Shown here piece by piece: positions 24,548-33,952 of a stretch of DNA of 64,000 bases. The stretch's first letter is position 1. Every line of letters begins with the position of its first letter. Under the pieces are notes generated by a model that saw only the letters and a list, made by a program, of their open reading frames with translations, did no database searches and was not told the DNA's origin. The stretch comes from Bacillota bacterium (GTDB lineage Bacteria > Bacillota > Clostridia > Christensenellales > Borkfalkiaceae): assembly GCA_019423125.1 (NCBI GenBank), contig JAHZBZ010000007.1, positions 32,555 through 96,554 on the forward strand, in the 5' to 3' direction. The translations under genes were made by a program, and so were the position numbers.

Positions 24548-26044
24548 TTATTTCAAAATTATAGATAAACTTTTATTAAAAACATTAAAATCAACATTAT
24601 CTTTAATAATTTTTGATAATCTAAGAACAAATTCCGATTCTGTTAGGTGTCGCTTTGCTGCATTCTTAATTAATAAATTATATAATCTTTTTCCATCACA
24701 ATCATTACTAATTGTAGTTTTATAATCATTTAGCAATTCTTTTAAGGATTCAATAGGGAACAAGTCGTCATTGATTTTTTTATAAATTGCATTATTTTTT
24801 TCATCAATTAGCACTTTTTTTAGATATTTCTCAATACTTGCAATAGGTAAAAATAACTTTTCCATACTTTTATAAGGCTTTTTATTACATTCTTCTTTTA
24901 TGTCTCCATCTAATATACTGATTATATGTTTACCTATTCCCAATACATTATTAGTTAACAAATCATATTGAAGTTTTAATGTATTAGACCACCCGCCTAC
25001 CGGTACGACATGTATCAATTTACTGTTCGATAAATTAAGATCATCAATTATACTTTCAACAATAATTTTAGCTAATTCATCTTCAACTAATAATAACCAA
25101 TCAAATCCATCATGTCTATAAACATCTCTAATAGCATAGGCAGGATAGCAAGGATTGACAATAGTTAAAGAGTTGGATTGAGTATTCGGATTAAGTTCTA
25201 ATAAAAAAATATTTTTAGGTTCTATTTTATTTATTACTTCAGGTGCATGGGAAGTAATTATTATAATTAAATTGTCTCTATTTTGAACTAAACTTTGTAA
25301 AAGTTCTAATAGACGAGATATAGCAACAGGATGCAAAGTTAATTCGATTTCGTCAATAAGCATTAATACGGGTAATTTTTCGTCTAATGAACGTCTAATT
25401 ATTGAATGATATATAAAATGTAATAATGATAATGTAATACATTCACCTGAACTCATTGCGTATTGCGAAATTAATGAGTTATCTTTTGTCATAAAATATG
25501 GAGTTTCATTTAAGCCCATTTTTCGGACTATTTCTTTGTTTTTTATTCTTTTAATATCATAAGAAGTATAATAAGTTTTATCTCCATGTAGAATGTACCC
25601 TAATTGTTCTATAATATATTGATCAGCCTCACAAAGCAGATCTATATTTATAATTCCGTCATCCATTAAAGATTTAACCTTATTATAATTTTGAAATCTA
25701 AACCCATAAAACAAACTGCCTTCATACATTCCGTTAATATGAATTTGATTTTTAGGGATAGGCATAAATGCTTTTTGTGGATTTTTTTTATCTTGCAAAA
25801 TCTCCCATTTGTTTTTAATGGATCCATATTCAAATTCTAAATAAGAATCGCCATCTCTTAGATCAACACCAAAAGAAGAAAGGCTATTTCTATTAATTAA
25901 TTGAGCTAGACAATAAATTATTGTGCTTTTACCTGTACCGTTATTTCCCACCAAAGCATAGAGCCCACTATCAAAAGGTATTTCAATTTCAGCATTATAT
26001 ATTGCTTTAATTTTATGTATTGTCATTTTCAGATTATTTTTCAT
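24548..26044 (-). CDS. OLD-like ATPase with TOPRIM domain, candidate phage defence
   Basis: 498 residues. The N-terminal ABC-type ATPase has Walker A GNNGTGKST (about residues 32-40), the signature MSSGECITLSLLH, Walker B VLMLIDEIE and the switch His in TSHAPEV. A TOPRIM-like domain follows with LLLVEDE (metal Glu) and ILDGD (the DxD pair) near residues 318 and 372. This layout is that of OLD-family nucleases, many of which protect against phages. It is very AT-rich compared with the chromosome, consistent with transfer. It is the second gene of a two-gene operon, 6 bases after a 69-residue protein. Possible alternatives are the ATPase of a multi-gene defence system. Confidence 0.8.
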   Translation of the reverse strand: MKNNLKMTIHKIKAIYNAEIEIPFDSGLYALVGNNGTGKSTIIYCLAQLINRNSLSSFGVDLRDGDSYLEFEYGSIKNKWEILQDKKNPQKAFMPIPKNQIHINGMYEGSLFYGFRFQNYNKVKSLMDDGIINIDLLCEADQYIIEQLGYILHGDKTYYTSYDIKRIKNKEIVRKMGLNETPYFMTKDNSLISQYAMSSGECITLSLLHFIYHSIIRRSLDEKLPVLMLIDEIELTLHPVAISRLLELLQSLVQNRDNLIIIITSHAPEVINKIEPKNIFLLELNPNTQSNSLTIVNPCYPAYAIRDVYRHDGFDWLLLVEDELAKIIVESIIDDLNLSNSKLIHVVPVGGWSNTLKLQYDLLTNNVLGIGKHIISILDGDIKEECNKKPYKSMEKLFLPIASIEKYLKKVLIDEKNNAIYKKINDDLFPIESLKELLNDYKTTISNDCDGKRLYNLLIKNAAKRHLTESEFVLRLSKIIKDNVDFNVFNKSLSIILK

Positions 26045-26050
26045 TGATAG

Positions 26051-26260
26051 TTACTCCTTATTTTTAAAAATTGCATTTAATAGTACTTCACATTGCTCAT
26101 GGTTGAGTTTCATTTGTTCTTTGATTTGTCCGACAATGCGTCGAGCAAAGGTTTTGATGGTAATATCGTCAAAAGACAGATATTCCGGATTTTTCGATTT
26201 TTCTTGTTCGTAACAGAGGAGTGCTTTTTTGAGCCATTCCTGATCGCGTTCTTTGGACAT
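26051..26260 (-). CDS. Small helical protein paired with the OLD-like gene
   Basis: 69 residues, starting MSKERDQEWLKKALLCYEQE; the ATG at 26260 follows GGGG, while the longer frame (26323) would start inside the promoter. It is charged and helical, without a motif that I know. It leads the operon, directly behind a strong promoter with a palindrome in its spacer, so it could be a regulator, antitoxin-like partner or adaptor of the ATPase (inference). Confidence 0.6.
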   Translation of the reverse strand: MSKERDQEWLKKALLCYEQEKSKNPEYLSFDDITIKTFARRIVGQIKEQMKLNHEQCEVLLNAIFKNKE

Positions 26261-26294
26261 AGTATCCCCACAACTAAATCTGTACTGTAAATTT

Positions 26295-26323
26295 ATTATA
26301 ACACAATATATTGTGCTTTTCAA
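26295..26323 (-). promoter_or_regulatory. Promoter with operator palindrome in the spacer
   Basis: TTGAAA (26318-26323), 17-base spacer, TATAAT (26295-26300). The spacer holds the perfect palindrome CACAATATATTGTG (26302-26315), placed so that a bound protein would block polymerase. Confidence 0.85.
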
Positions 26324-26374
26324 TGCTTTTGGGAAAATTTACCATTTTATCCCTTAAAATAAAAGCAGAAAAAG

Positions 26375-26403
26375 TTGACAATCGTAGCATTCTATGATAT
26401 TCT
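26375..26403 (+). promoter_or_regulatory. Promoter of the TetR gene
   Basis: TTGACA (26375-26380), 17-base spacer, TATTCT (26398-26403). A candidate operator follows at 26408-26424. Confidence 0.8.
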
Positions 26404-26407
26404 ATAT

Positions 26408-26424
26408 ACAGACCGACGGTTTGT
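26408..26424 (+). promoter_or_regulatory. TetR-type operator, first copy
   Basis: ACAGACCGACGGTTTGT overlaps the transcription start region and shares ACCGACGGT with the palindrome at 27148-27170. Two related sites before two genes of one cassette fit autoregulation by the TetR protein. Confidence 0.6.
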
Positions 26425-26443
26425 AAGTGTGAGGAGCAAGAAG

Positions 26444-27091
26444 ATGTCAAGGAATAAATATCCGGAAGAAACGGTAAAATTGATATTGGATACAGCGGCG
26501 AGATTATTTACCGAAAAAGGCTTTGAAAAGACTTCTTTACAGGATATTATGAACGAAACAAAGCTCTCGAAAGGGGCAATCTACCATCACTTTGCATCCA
26601 AAGAAGATATATTCATAAAAATCTGTGCGAATACGAGTAAACGCACGGAACAATTACTTTCAAAAGTGCGCGACGATAAAAGGCTTAACGGTCGGGAAAA
26701 ATTGAAAAAAATCTATGCCGAAGCATTGGGAAATACCGTCAATAACGAAATTGTTCCGATGCAGCCGTATATGATTTCCAACCACAAATTTTTGGCGGCG
26801 CAGGTGGAAAGTTTAATGCGCGAAGTTGCCCCCGATTATATACAACCCATTCTGGAACAAGGTATTGCGGACAAAACATTGCACGGCATCGAATATCCTC
26901 GCCAAACGGCAGAAATGCTCAGTCTTTTATCCAGCTTATGGCTCAATCCGCTTCTGCTCCCATCCTCCGACGAGGAGATCATAGCGCGCGGCGAAGTGGT
27001 AATGTCTGTCCTCAACCGCATCGGAGCTGATTTTACGGCAGAGGAACTAATTCGCCCGTACCTTTCTTACAATCATATGTTGCAAAAGTAA
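26444..27091 (+). CDS. TetR-family repressor
   Basis: 215 residues. The N-terminal helix-turn-helix is typical: ILDTAARLFTEKGFEKTSLQ, then DIMNETKLSKGAIYHHFASK and EDIF. The C-terminal ligand domain is not diagnostic. The start at 26444 has GAGGAG. It is first in a cassette with a small membrane protein, an MFS exporter and a zinc-ribbon protein, and operator-like repeats lie before it and before the second gene. It likely represses the cassette until a toxic ligand binds. Confidence 0.9.
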   Translation: MSRNKYPEETVKLILDTAARLFTEKGFEKTSLQDIMNETKLSKGAIYHHFASKEDIFIKICANTSKRTEQLLSKVRDDKRLNGREKLKKIYAEALGNTVNNEIVPMQPYMISNHKFLAAQVESLMREVAPDYIQPILEQGIADKTLHGIEYPRQTAEMLSLLSSLWLNPLLLPSSDEEIIARGEVVMSVLNRIGADFTAEELIRPYLSYNHMLQK

Positions 27092-27147
27092 TCTGATGGC
27101 AAAAAATTATAACCGCCCTGTAAAAAGGGCTGTTTCTTTTAACTTTA

Positions 27148-27170
27148 TACAAACCGACGGTCGGTATTGT
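27148..27170 (+). promoter_or_regulatory. TetR-type operator, second copy
   Basis: The core ACCGACGGTCGGT (27153-27165) is a perfect palindrome just before the ribosome site of the small membrane gene. A weak hairpin with T-rich tail (27113-27140) precedes it. Confidence 0.65.
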
Positions 27171-27185
27171 TTAAGGAGGTAAAGC

Positions 27186-27518
27186 ATGAACAAACAAGAA
27201 TTTGAAGAAAAGATAGAACGAACTATCGAGGATGCGGCGGCACATATGGAAGAGCGGATTGACAAAGCAATGATAAAAGCGGAACAAAAAATCGAGATGG
27301 CAACAGACCGTTTCGATAAATCCGTCAACCGTGCAGCGAAAACAAAAACGGGCAAACGAATTATCTTTTTCGTAAACCTGTTGATAGCCGTTGCACTTTT
27401 TATTGGCGGTTTTGTTTTATTGCATTATCAATACACGATTTGGGCGATCGTCTGTTTCTCCGTCGGGGGATTGGATGTTCTTTTCCGCTTAATAGAAGCA
27501 ATTATTTTCAAAGATTAA
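27186..27518 (+). CDS. Small membrane protein with coiled-coil N-terminus
   Basis: 110 residues: a charged helix of about 50 residues with coiled-coil character (IERTIEDAAAHMEERIDKAM and on), then two membrane helices (IIFFVNLLIAVALFIGGFVL and YTIWAIVCFSVGGLDVLF). GGAGG lies seven bases before the ATG. It sits 9 bases before the MFS gene and behind the TetR operator. Its function is unknown; it may assist the exporter. Confidence 0.75.
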   Translation: MNKQEFEEKIERTIEDAAAHMEERIDKAMIKAEQKIEMATDRFDKSVNRAAKTKTGKRIIFFVNLLIAVALFIGGFVLLHYQYTIWAIVCFSVGGLDVLFRLIEAIIFKD

Positions 27519-27527
27519 GGAGTATCT

Positions 27528-28802
27528 ATGTCTGAACAAAAATTGTTTACAAAGGATTTTACGCTTGTACTTATCGGGCAAATCATATCCCTGTTCGGCA
27601 ACGCCATACTGCGCTTTGCTCTTCCGTTGTATTTGCTGCGGCAGACGGGTTCTTCCACTCTGTACGGTATCGTTACGGCGTGTTCCTTTCTTCCGATGAT
27701 ATTGCTTTCACTTGCGGGAGGTGTGATCGCGGACAGAGCGAACAAACGCAATATTATGGTTGCGCTCGATTTTACAACGGCGGGAATTATTCTCGTATAT
27801 TATCTGTTATACTGTCTTTTGCCGCTCGTACCGCTTTTGGTTGTCGTTTTGATGTTGTTATACGGTATCGCGGGTGCATATCAGCCTGCGGTGCAAGCGA
27901 GTATTCCTGTTCTGCTTTCCAGCGACAACATATTGAAAGGAAATTCTGCCATCAACGCCGTCAATACGCTGGCAAATCTGATCGGCCCCATTCTCGGAGG
28001 CGTTCTGTTCGGGCTTTGGGGATTGGCTCCCGTTCTTATTTTGAGCATCGTTTGCTTTACCGCATCAGCCATTATGGAAATATTTATACATATTCCATTT
28101 ATCCGCCCTGACAGGACGACAAAATTTTGGTTGGTTCTTAAAAATGATTTGAATGACAGCGTTTTTTACTTACGAAAAGAAAAGCCCGTATTTATCCGCG
28201 TTGTGATTTTGCTTGCCCTCTTTAATCTCGTGCTTTCTTCCGTTATGGTCGTGGGTATTCCCGTAATGGTTGTAAACATTCTGCAAATGAACGACTTGTT
28301 CTTGGGAATAGCGCAGGCTTCGCTCGGTTTGGGCGGTATTCTCGGCGGAGTACTCGGCGGAATTTTATCGGATAAATTGAAACTGCGCTCAACGTATTTA
28401 TACCTGTTACTTTGCGCGGCAGCCGCTGCAATCATGGGGCTTGCACTTTTTCCGTTTATGTTACCGTTGGTCGGATATATCATTATTTGTGCAATGAGTA
28501 TTGTCGCGATGGCGGCAGCTACATTGTTTACCGTTCAGCTCTGTGCCGCGATACAACGGCAGACACCGCAAGTACTGATCGGCAAAATCATGGCGTTTGT
28601 CATGACCGTATCTAACTGTGCGTCCCCTTTGGGGCAGGCTCTTTATGGCGTTCTGTTTGACGTATCCGCCGCAATGCCGTATTTAATACTGTTCGGGGCG
28701 GGTGTACTCGCTTTTATGATTTCTTTGCTTTCGAAAAAAACATTCGCGAATTTAGAAGCACAAGAAAATACTGTTCAACAAGAACAAACGGAGGAATTAT
28801 GA
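27528..28802 (+). CDS. MFS drug exporter
   Basis: 424 residues with about twelve membrane helices. It begins with a short cytoplasmic tail (MSEQKLFTKDF) and has the MFS loop GGVIADRANKRN between helices 2 and 3. The spacing of helices resembles the macrolide-efflux-type MFS group. It is controlled by the TetR gene upstream and translated just after the small membrane protein. Its substrate cannot be told from sequence. Confidence 0.88.
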   Translation: MSEQKLFTKDFTLVLIGQIISLFGNAILRFALPLYLLRQTGSSTLYGIVTACSFLPMILLSLAGGVIADRANKRNIMVALDFTTAGIILVYYLLYCLLPLVPLLVVVLMLLYGIAGAYQPAVQASIPVLLSSDNILKGNSAINAVNTLANLIGPILGGVLFGLWGLAPVLILSIVCFTASAIMEIFIHIPFIRPDRTTKFWLVLKNDLNDSVFYLRKEKPVFIRVVILLALFNLVLSSVMVVGIPVMVVNILQMNDLFLGIAQASLGLGGILGGVLGGILSDKLKLRSTYLYLLLCAAAAAIMGLALFPFMLPLVGYIIICAMSIVAMAAATLFTVQLCAAIQRQTPQVLIGKIMAFVMTVSNCASPLGQALYGVLFDVSAAMPYLILFGAGVLAFMISLLSKKTFANLEAQENTVQQEQTEEL

Positions 28803-29032
28803 AAAGATTTGCTTGCTGCCCGGTATGCGCACATAAATTGTGCAAGGGCGAAAAAGGTTGCTATTTGGACATCAAGTGTCCTCGCTGCGGGGAAGTCATC
28901 CATATTGAAATTGGAGACGTTATCACCACGCGCATTGTTTCCAAAGAAGAACGTGAAAAAGTGCGCGCTCAAATGATTTCTCAACATAAAATCCATGTCG
29001 ATCCAAACGACAAAGATACGTTGGAAATTTAG
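28799..29032 (+). CDS. Com-like zinc-ribbon small protein
   Basis: 77 residues with CCPVCAHKLCKGEKG then IKCPRCGEV: two CxxC pairs spaced as in the Com family of phage Mu-type small zinc proteins. Its ATG overlaps the MFS stop (ATGA), so it is translationally coupled. The tail is charged. Its role in an exporter cassette is unknown; the Com fold binds nucleic acid in known cases. Confidence 0.7.
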   Translation: MKRFACCPVCAHKLCKGEKGCYLDIKCPRCGEVIHIEIGDVITTRIVSKEEREKVRAQMISQHKIHVDPNDKDTLEI

Positions 29033-29087
29033 GACATAAACTGCCTCAAAAACAGGGCGAAATGTACTGTTTTGGGGTACAGGATAA

Positions 29088-29123
29088 GGGATGAGACTCA
29101 CTTTGCGTCTCATCCCGCTTTTT
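29088..29123 (+). terminator. Terminator after the efflux cassette
   Basis: Stem GGGATGAGAC/GTCTCATCCC, then GCTTTTT. Confidence 0.9.
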
Positions 29124-29169
29124 ACGAGAAACGGGATACCCGTTTTCAGCGATTTAAGGAGCATTTTTT

Positions 29170-30609
29170 ATGGTAAATGTCGTTATTTACGCGCGGTTCA
29201 GTTCGCACTCTCAAACGGAACAGTCCATAGAAGGACAGCTGAAAGAATGTTATGAATTTGCCAAACGCAACGATTACAACGTAATCGGAGAGTACATAGA
29301 CAGGGCTTTGACGGGTACGACGGATAAGCGTCCCGAATTTTTGCGTATGGTCGAGGATAGCAAGAAAAAGACATTCAAGTATGTCCTTGTCTATCAGTTA
29401 GATCGTTTTGCCCGCAACCGTTACGACAGTGCTACCTACAAGGCAAAACTCAAAAAGAACGGCGTGCGCGTGCTTTCCGCCAAAGAAAATATCACGGAAG
29501 ATGCGAGCGGTATTCTCGTCGAGGGAGTGCTGGAAAGTATGGCGGAATACTATTCCGTTGAACTCTCGCAGAAGATAAGGCGCGGAATCGAAGTATCGGC
29601 AAGCAAATGTCAGTTTTTCGGCGGTTCTGTTCCGCTCGGCTACTATATCGACGAGGACAAGCATTATCAGATCGACGAAAGCAAGGCGGTATTCGTCCGC
29701 AAAATCTTTGAAATGTACGCCGACGGAAAAACTATCGTGGAAATCGAAAAATATTTGCTCGATAACAAGGTTTACAACAACGGCAAAACGATCGGGCATG
29801 GTACCGTAAAGCGAATACTCCACAACCGCCGCTATTTAGGCTATTATATTTTTCACGACAAAGAAGTAAAAGACGGCATTCCGCAAATAATATCCGACGA
29901 ACTGTATGAGACCGTACAGGCGCGGTTAGAGCGAAATACAAAAGCCCCCTCGTCCAAGAAGGCGAGAGAGCCGTTTTTGCTGACTACGAAGTTGTTTTGC
30001 GGGCTTTGCAACTGTGCCATGACGGGCGTGAGCGGAACGAGCCATACGGGTAAAAAGCACGCCTATTATCGGTGCGTTGGGCGAAAGAACGGGTGCAAAC
30101 AAGAGAGTGTTCAAAAAGATTTGATTGAAGAAACCGTCGTGCAGGATACGCTCAAATTGCTCGACGATAAACTGATCGACCAGATTTCGCAAGCCTTATA
30201 CGAGATATTGCGGGGAGAACTGAAAAACGGTAACGTACCGCGCCTTGAAAAACTGCTCGCAAGCAATAAGAAAGCGAGCGAAAACCTTATGCTGCTTTTG
30301 ATGGACGGTAAAGCGAAGAATACGATTCTTGACAAACTCGAACAACTTGAAAAGGAGCGCAAAGAGATAGAATTGCAACTTGAAACGGAAAAGTCTGAAA
30401 TTCTCGATTATACGCTCGAAGATTTGCGCTACTATGTCAAACGGTTCAAACACCTCGATTATACCAAAACAGAAAACAGGCAGGCACTCATCGACACCTT
30501 TGTAAACAAAGTCTTTTACTATGGCGATAAAAAAGGAAAAGTCCGTTACAATGTAACAGACTTTTCTACGGGTTCGCTTTACGAACGAGTGGTGGGCCAA
30601 AGTTGTTAA
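29170..30609 (+). CDS. Large serine recombinase
   Basis: 479 residues. Catalytic domain starts YARFSSHSQ (Ser11); DRALTGTTDKRPEF and YQLDRFARN follow. The zinc ribbon is LFCGLCNC ... YYRCVGRKNGC, then a coiled coil and the tail KVFYYGDKKGKVRYNV. AAGGAG lies nine bases before the ATG. Its last 44 bases overlap the 3' end of a recombinase gene on the other strand. It may integrate the efflux cassette to its left (inference). Confidence 0.92.
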   Translation: MVNVVIYARFSSHSQTEQSIEGQLKECYEFAKRNDYNVIGEYIDRALTGTTDKRPEFLRMVEDSKKKTFKYVLVYQLDRFARNRYDSATYKAKLKKNGVRVLSAKENITEDASGILVEGVLESMAEYYSVELSQKIRRGIEVSASKCQFFGGSVPLGYYIDEDKHYQIDESKAVFVRKIFEMYADGKTIVEIEKYLLDNKVYNNGKTIGHGTVKRILHNRRYLGYYIFHDKEVKDGIPQIISDELYETVQARLERNTKAPSSKKAREPFLLTTKLFCGLCNCAMTGVSGTSHTGKKHAYYRCVGRKNGCKQESVQKDLIEETVVQDTLKLLDDKLIDQISQALYEILRGELKNGNVPRLEKLLASNKKASENLMLLLMDGKAKNTILDKLEQLEKERKEIELQLETEKSEILDYTLEDLRYYVKRFKHLDYTKTENRQALIDTFVNKVFYYGDKKGKVRYNVTDFSTGSLYERVVGQSC

Positions 30610-31286
30610 AGGAAGAACTCTCGGGGAAATCGGAGGGGCCGTCGTCCCGAAAGCGGGCCAACACCTCCTCCGAGATTGCAGTAGTGCTGTCACCGACATT
30701 AAATATGTAGGTGATTCTGTCATCATAGAGAATAATTTTATTGATAAGTACGTTGACAAGGGTTTTCCTGTATTTTATATCATTTATGTCGCCGTTTTTC
30801 AGACTCTCGAGGAAAAACTTGATTTGAGTTTCCGTCAGAATAAATTGAGTTTGCTGTTCCTTGAAAATCTGCTTTTCAATTTCTTCCAACTCCTCCCGTT
30901 TTTGCTGTATTCTCTTGGTAATTAAATCAGCCGCATTGCCCTGTTCCAACGCCTTTATCAAATTTTCGATAACCTTTTCAATTTCTCTTTTTTCTTTCAA
31001 CAGGTGTTCGAGTTTGAAATTCTGTGTTTCCTTTTTGTATGCGCCCGCTACGGCTTTGGAAATCTTGCTTATATTTTTGGGAGAAAGCATTTCCCTGCAC
31101 TTGTTGATGGCTAAATCTTCTATCCACTTTTTAGGAACAGGTTCTTTATCGCAAAGCCGTTTCCCCGTCTCGGGAGATTTTCTGTAAAAATTATTACAAG
31201 CGTAGTAATTATAGGTTTTCCCCGTTTGGGAGGTGCCGCTTCTGCCTGTCATCATTTCATCGCATTCGCCGCAAAAGAGTTTACTT
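30566..31286 (-). pseudogene. C-terminal half of an interrupted serine recombinase
   Basis: The frame opens at the zinc ribbon (KLFCGECDEMMTGRSG ... YYACNNF) and runs through the coiled coil to the tail IILYDDRITYIFNV. The N-terminal half lies at 41162-42040 on the same strand, ending at exactly the point where this half starts. A 9.9-kb mobilizable element sits between. The last 44 bases overlap the plus-strand recombinase at 29170-30609. Confidence 0.8.
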
Positions 31287-31319
31287 GCTTGCGCAAATGG
31301 ACAATACGTTTGTATTGCG

Positions 31320-32948
31320 TTAGGATTCTTTTCCTAACAGTTTGTAGTAGATGTGGATTTCTCTTGTGCCCGTCTTATCGCCGGGCTTTGCGCCTATGGT
31401 GATATATTCTATCAGTTCCATGCACAATTCCCTCGTAAGTTCAGGCACATTCGTGTAGTGTTTCAACCTACGGATAAATTCGTCCACATCCATTTCGTTT
31501 TTGGTTACGACAGACAGTTTGTTTTCAAGTTCGTCGATTTCGCTCTTTAATGCGTTCTGTTCCTCGGTATATTTGGCGAGAAGTTTCAGACAAATCTCTT
31601 CGGGGATTTTTCCTGTCACTTTATCTTCGTACACCGATTGCGTCAGACGTTCGAGTTCCTCGTACCGCTTTGTCTTTTGCGTAAGGGCTTTGCTGTCGGA
31701 TTTATATTGCGCCGCAGACATCTGTTCTTTATGTTTCAGAAAGTCTGTCCTCGCTTTATCCTCGTCCTCCAACACCAATCGCGCTTTCGAGCGAATATCG
31801 TCAAGTACAATTTGCTCTATGTCCTCAATGCGGATATAGTGGTTGTAGCAATAATACTTTCCGAAGCGTGAGTGATTGCCGCAGATGTAGTGGTAGCGCG
31901 AACGCTTTTCGGGGTGTGCTTTGGACGGTTTCAAGTCTTGCCGTCCGAGTTTCATCTTTCCGCCGCAGTCCGCACAATACATCAAGCCCGACAGCGGCGG
32001 CATGATTCCCCATGAAGTGTGTTTGCCGTGCGATACCGATTCGTCCAATTCCCTGCATTTTTCCCAAAGTTCCTGCGTTATAATGGGTTCAAAGGCGTTT
32101 GGGAACACGATAGGCTCGCGCTCTACGCGCCGCTTGTTTTTGTATGATACGGTCGTATAACGCAATCGCACCAAATGCCCGAGGTACATGGGATTTTTGA
32201 GAATGCTCCGCAGTATGCTGTCCGCCCACAGGTTTTTATTCGGCTTTTTATTCGTGATGCCGAATTTCTCAAATTGATAAACGGCAGGGATAGGTACTTT
32301 CTCGTCGTTGAGAACGGTGTAGATTTCTTTATATGTTTTACCGCTTGCCCTCATCTCGAATATTCGCCTTACTACGCTTGCCGCAGGCTCGTCTATTACG
32401 GGTAAACATTTATCGCCCGTTCCCTTGACATAGCCGTATGGGGCGTGTGTGGAGCGATATTTTCCCGCTTTTGCATTCGCCTCGGCTACCGCGCGTATCT
32501 TCTTTGAGGTGTTTGCAGAATGCCACTCGTTAAACACGTTCATGATCGGCATCATGTCCATGCCCGCGCTGTTCGTGTTCGCCGTATCTACATTGTCCGA
32601 TATGGCGATGAAACGGATGTTATACATCGGGAAGATATAATCGACGTATTGCCCGACAAAGATATAGTTTCTTCCGAAACGGGATAGATCTTTTACGATG
32701 ATCGTGTCGATTTTTCCTGTTTTGGCGTCCTCTAACAGTCTTTGTACTTCGGGACGATCAAAATTCGTTCCCGAATAACCATCGTCTATGTATTCATCCG
32801 TAATCGTCCAGCCGCGTTCCTGCGCATACTTGGTCAAGATGATACGCTGGTTTTCTATGGACAGCAATTCGCCTGCGCGCTCGTCGTCTTTGGAAAGACG
32901 CATATAAAGCCCGACTTTGCTATTCAGTTGTAATTGCTTTGATCTCAA
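31320..32948 (-). CDS. TnpX/TndX-type large serine recombinase
   Basis: 542 residues from a TTG at 32948, chosen because AAGGAG lies eight bases upstream; the longer frame to 32987 lacks a site. The catalytic domain has YMRLSKDDE and DGYSGTNFDRPEVQRL with VKDLSRFGRNY. A zinc ribbon (YCADCGGKMK ... YICGNH) and a long coiled coil follow. These sequences fit the Tn4451 TnpX and Tn5397 TndX group. The stop is 16 bases inside the element's left end, the usual place next to attP. It should excise and insert the element as a circle. Confidence 0.9.
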   Translation of the reverse strand: MRSKQLQLNSKVGLYMRLSKDDERAGELLSIENQRIILTKYAQERGWTITDEYIDDGYSGTNFDRPEVQRLLEDAKTGKIDTIIVKDLSRFGRNYIFVGQYVDYIFPMYNIRFIAISDNVDTANTNSAGMDMMPIMNVFNEWHSANTSKKIRAVAEANAKAGKYRSTHAPYGYVKGTGDKCLPVIDEPAASVVRRIFEMRASGKTYKEIYTVLNDEKVPIPAVYQFEKFGITNKKPNKNLWADSILRSILKNPMYLGHLVRLRYTTVSYKNKRRVEREPIVFPNAFEPIITQELWEKCRELDESVSHGKHTSWGIMPPLSGLMYCADCGGKMKLGRQDLKPSKAHPEKRSRYHYICGNHSRFGKYYCYNHYIRIEDIEQIVLDDIRSKARLVLEDEDKARTDFLKHKEQMSAAQYKSDSKALTQKTKRYEELERLTQSVYEDKVTGKIPEEICLKLLAKYTEEQNALKSEIDELENKLSVVTKNEMDVDEFIRRLKHYTNVPELTRELCMELIEYITIGAKPGDKTGTREIHIYYKLLGKES

Positions 32949-33051
32949 TTCTTTTACTCCTTTTTCAATCAAAGCAGCCAAATTCAATGTACGGATATTA
33001 TACCACGATACACCGAATTTGGCAATGCTCTGACCGAAACTTCTCCTTATT

Positions 33052-33225
33052 TTATGCCGGGTTCTCCATATCAGAATAAGCGCGTTTTACGGCGATTTCG
33101 CGTAAAACGTTATCTACATTCTTTTTTCCCACATAATGGCTGACTACCGTGTATTTCTTTCCCCCGATTTCATATTCTCTCATAGAGGTAGGCGCAGAGC
33201 CATGCTCCACGCTCAGTTGTTGCAT
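33052..33225 (-). CDS. tnpW: TnpW-family small protein
   Basis: 57 residues, with REYEIGGKKYTVVSHYVGKK in the centre, which I recognise as the transposon-encoded TnpW family found next to tnpX-type genes. It begins MQQLSVEHGS at 33225 with a weak GGGA site and lies about 100 bases before the recombinase on the same strand. Its role is not established; it may modulate the recombinase. DNA between 33226 and 33436 shows no gene. Confidence 0.75.
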   Translation of the reverse strand: MQQLSVEHGSAPTSMREYEIGGKKYTVVSHYVGKKNVDNVLREIAVKRAYSDMENPA

Positions 33226-33436
33226 TGTTTTTCCCGTGGCTCATTTTCCTCCGAATTATTATAGTTAGGTCAATGGTTTTCTCATAATCTTTTCTCCTTT
33301 CGCGCCATTGTACGCGTTTCCGTTTCATACGGATTTTTCCTCATATTTCTGCCGTGGCCGCTCTTTCAATCCCTGTTCTTCGATTTTTCTAACGGGACAC
33401 CTGCGCCGTGGTCAGTTTTTCAATTTTACTTTACGG

Positions 33437-33952
33437 TTACAGCAATGCTATGATCAGCATAATTGTCTGCGCAAACAGGAGGATAGGCGTCGCCCAAAAT
33501 AAAAACTTGCGGAATCCGCTCTCCATACGCATATCCTCACGTTGTTTCTCGATTGCCTTCTCCGTCTTTTTAATTTCCTCCTGCGTTTTCGACAGGGTTT
33601 CTTTTACGCTCGATAGAACTTCCGCTTTTAGTTCATTTGCAGAAGTCAAAACCGCCTTTCCGACTTGCATTGCGATGTTCTCGTTCAGCCGCTCCGTCTT
33701 TGCCGCCGTCGCTTTGATTTCCCGCACGGCTTTCTCTGTTGTTTCCGTCAGCTCGAACTCCGTCATCGCTATATCCGAACGCATACCCTCGATGAGCTTG
33801 TTCTGCTGTTCTATCAAGCTGTTCGATCTCTCGTTCGATATCGCTAACGCTTCTTTCAGCAATGCCGTCTGAATTTCCTGCTTGTCTTTCTCGTTCATCT
33901 CCTGCAATCGCATAAGCGGGACGGGTGTTGCGCCCGTGTCTTTTCTCTCCAA
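33437..33952 (-). CDS. MobB-like coiled-coil membrane protein nested in mobA
   Basis: Up to 171 residues: a long coiled coil (ALLKEALAISNERSNSLIEQ and on) ending in one membrane helix (FLFWATPILLFAQTIMLIIA) at the very C-terminus. The first 320 bases overlap the 3' part of mobA in another frame. The start is uncertain: TTG at 33952 or ATG at 33898, each with an imperfect ribosome site. ColE1-type plasmids carry a membrane MobB overlapping mobA in the same manner, so the role may be to hold the relaxosome at the membrane (inference). Confidence 0.65.
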   Translation of the reverse strand: MERKDTGATPVPLMRLQEMNEKDKQEIQTALLKEALAISNERSNSLIEQQNKLIEGMRSDIAMTEFELTETTEKAVREIKATAAKTERLNENIAMQVGKAVLTSANELKAEVLSSVKETLSKTQEEIKKTEKAIEKQREDMRMESGFRKFLFWATPILLFAQTIMLIIALL

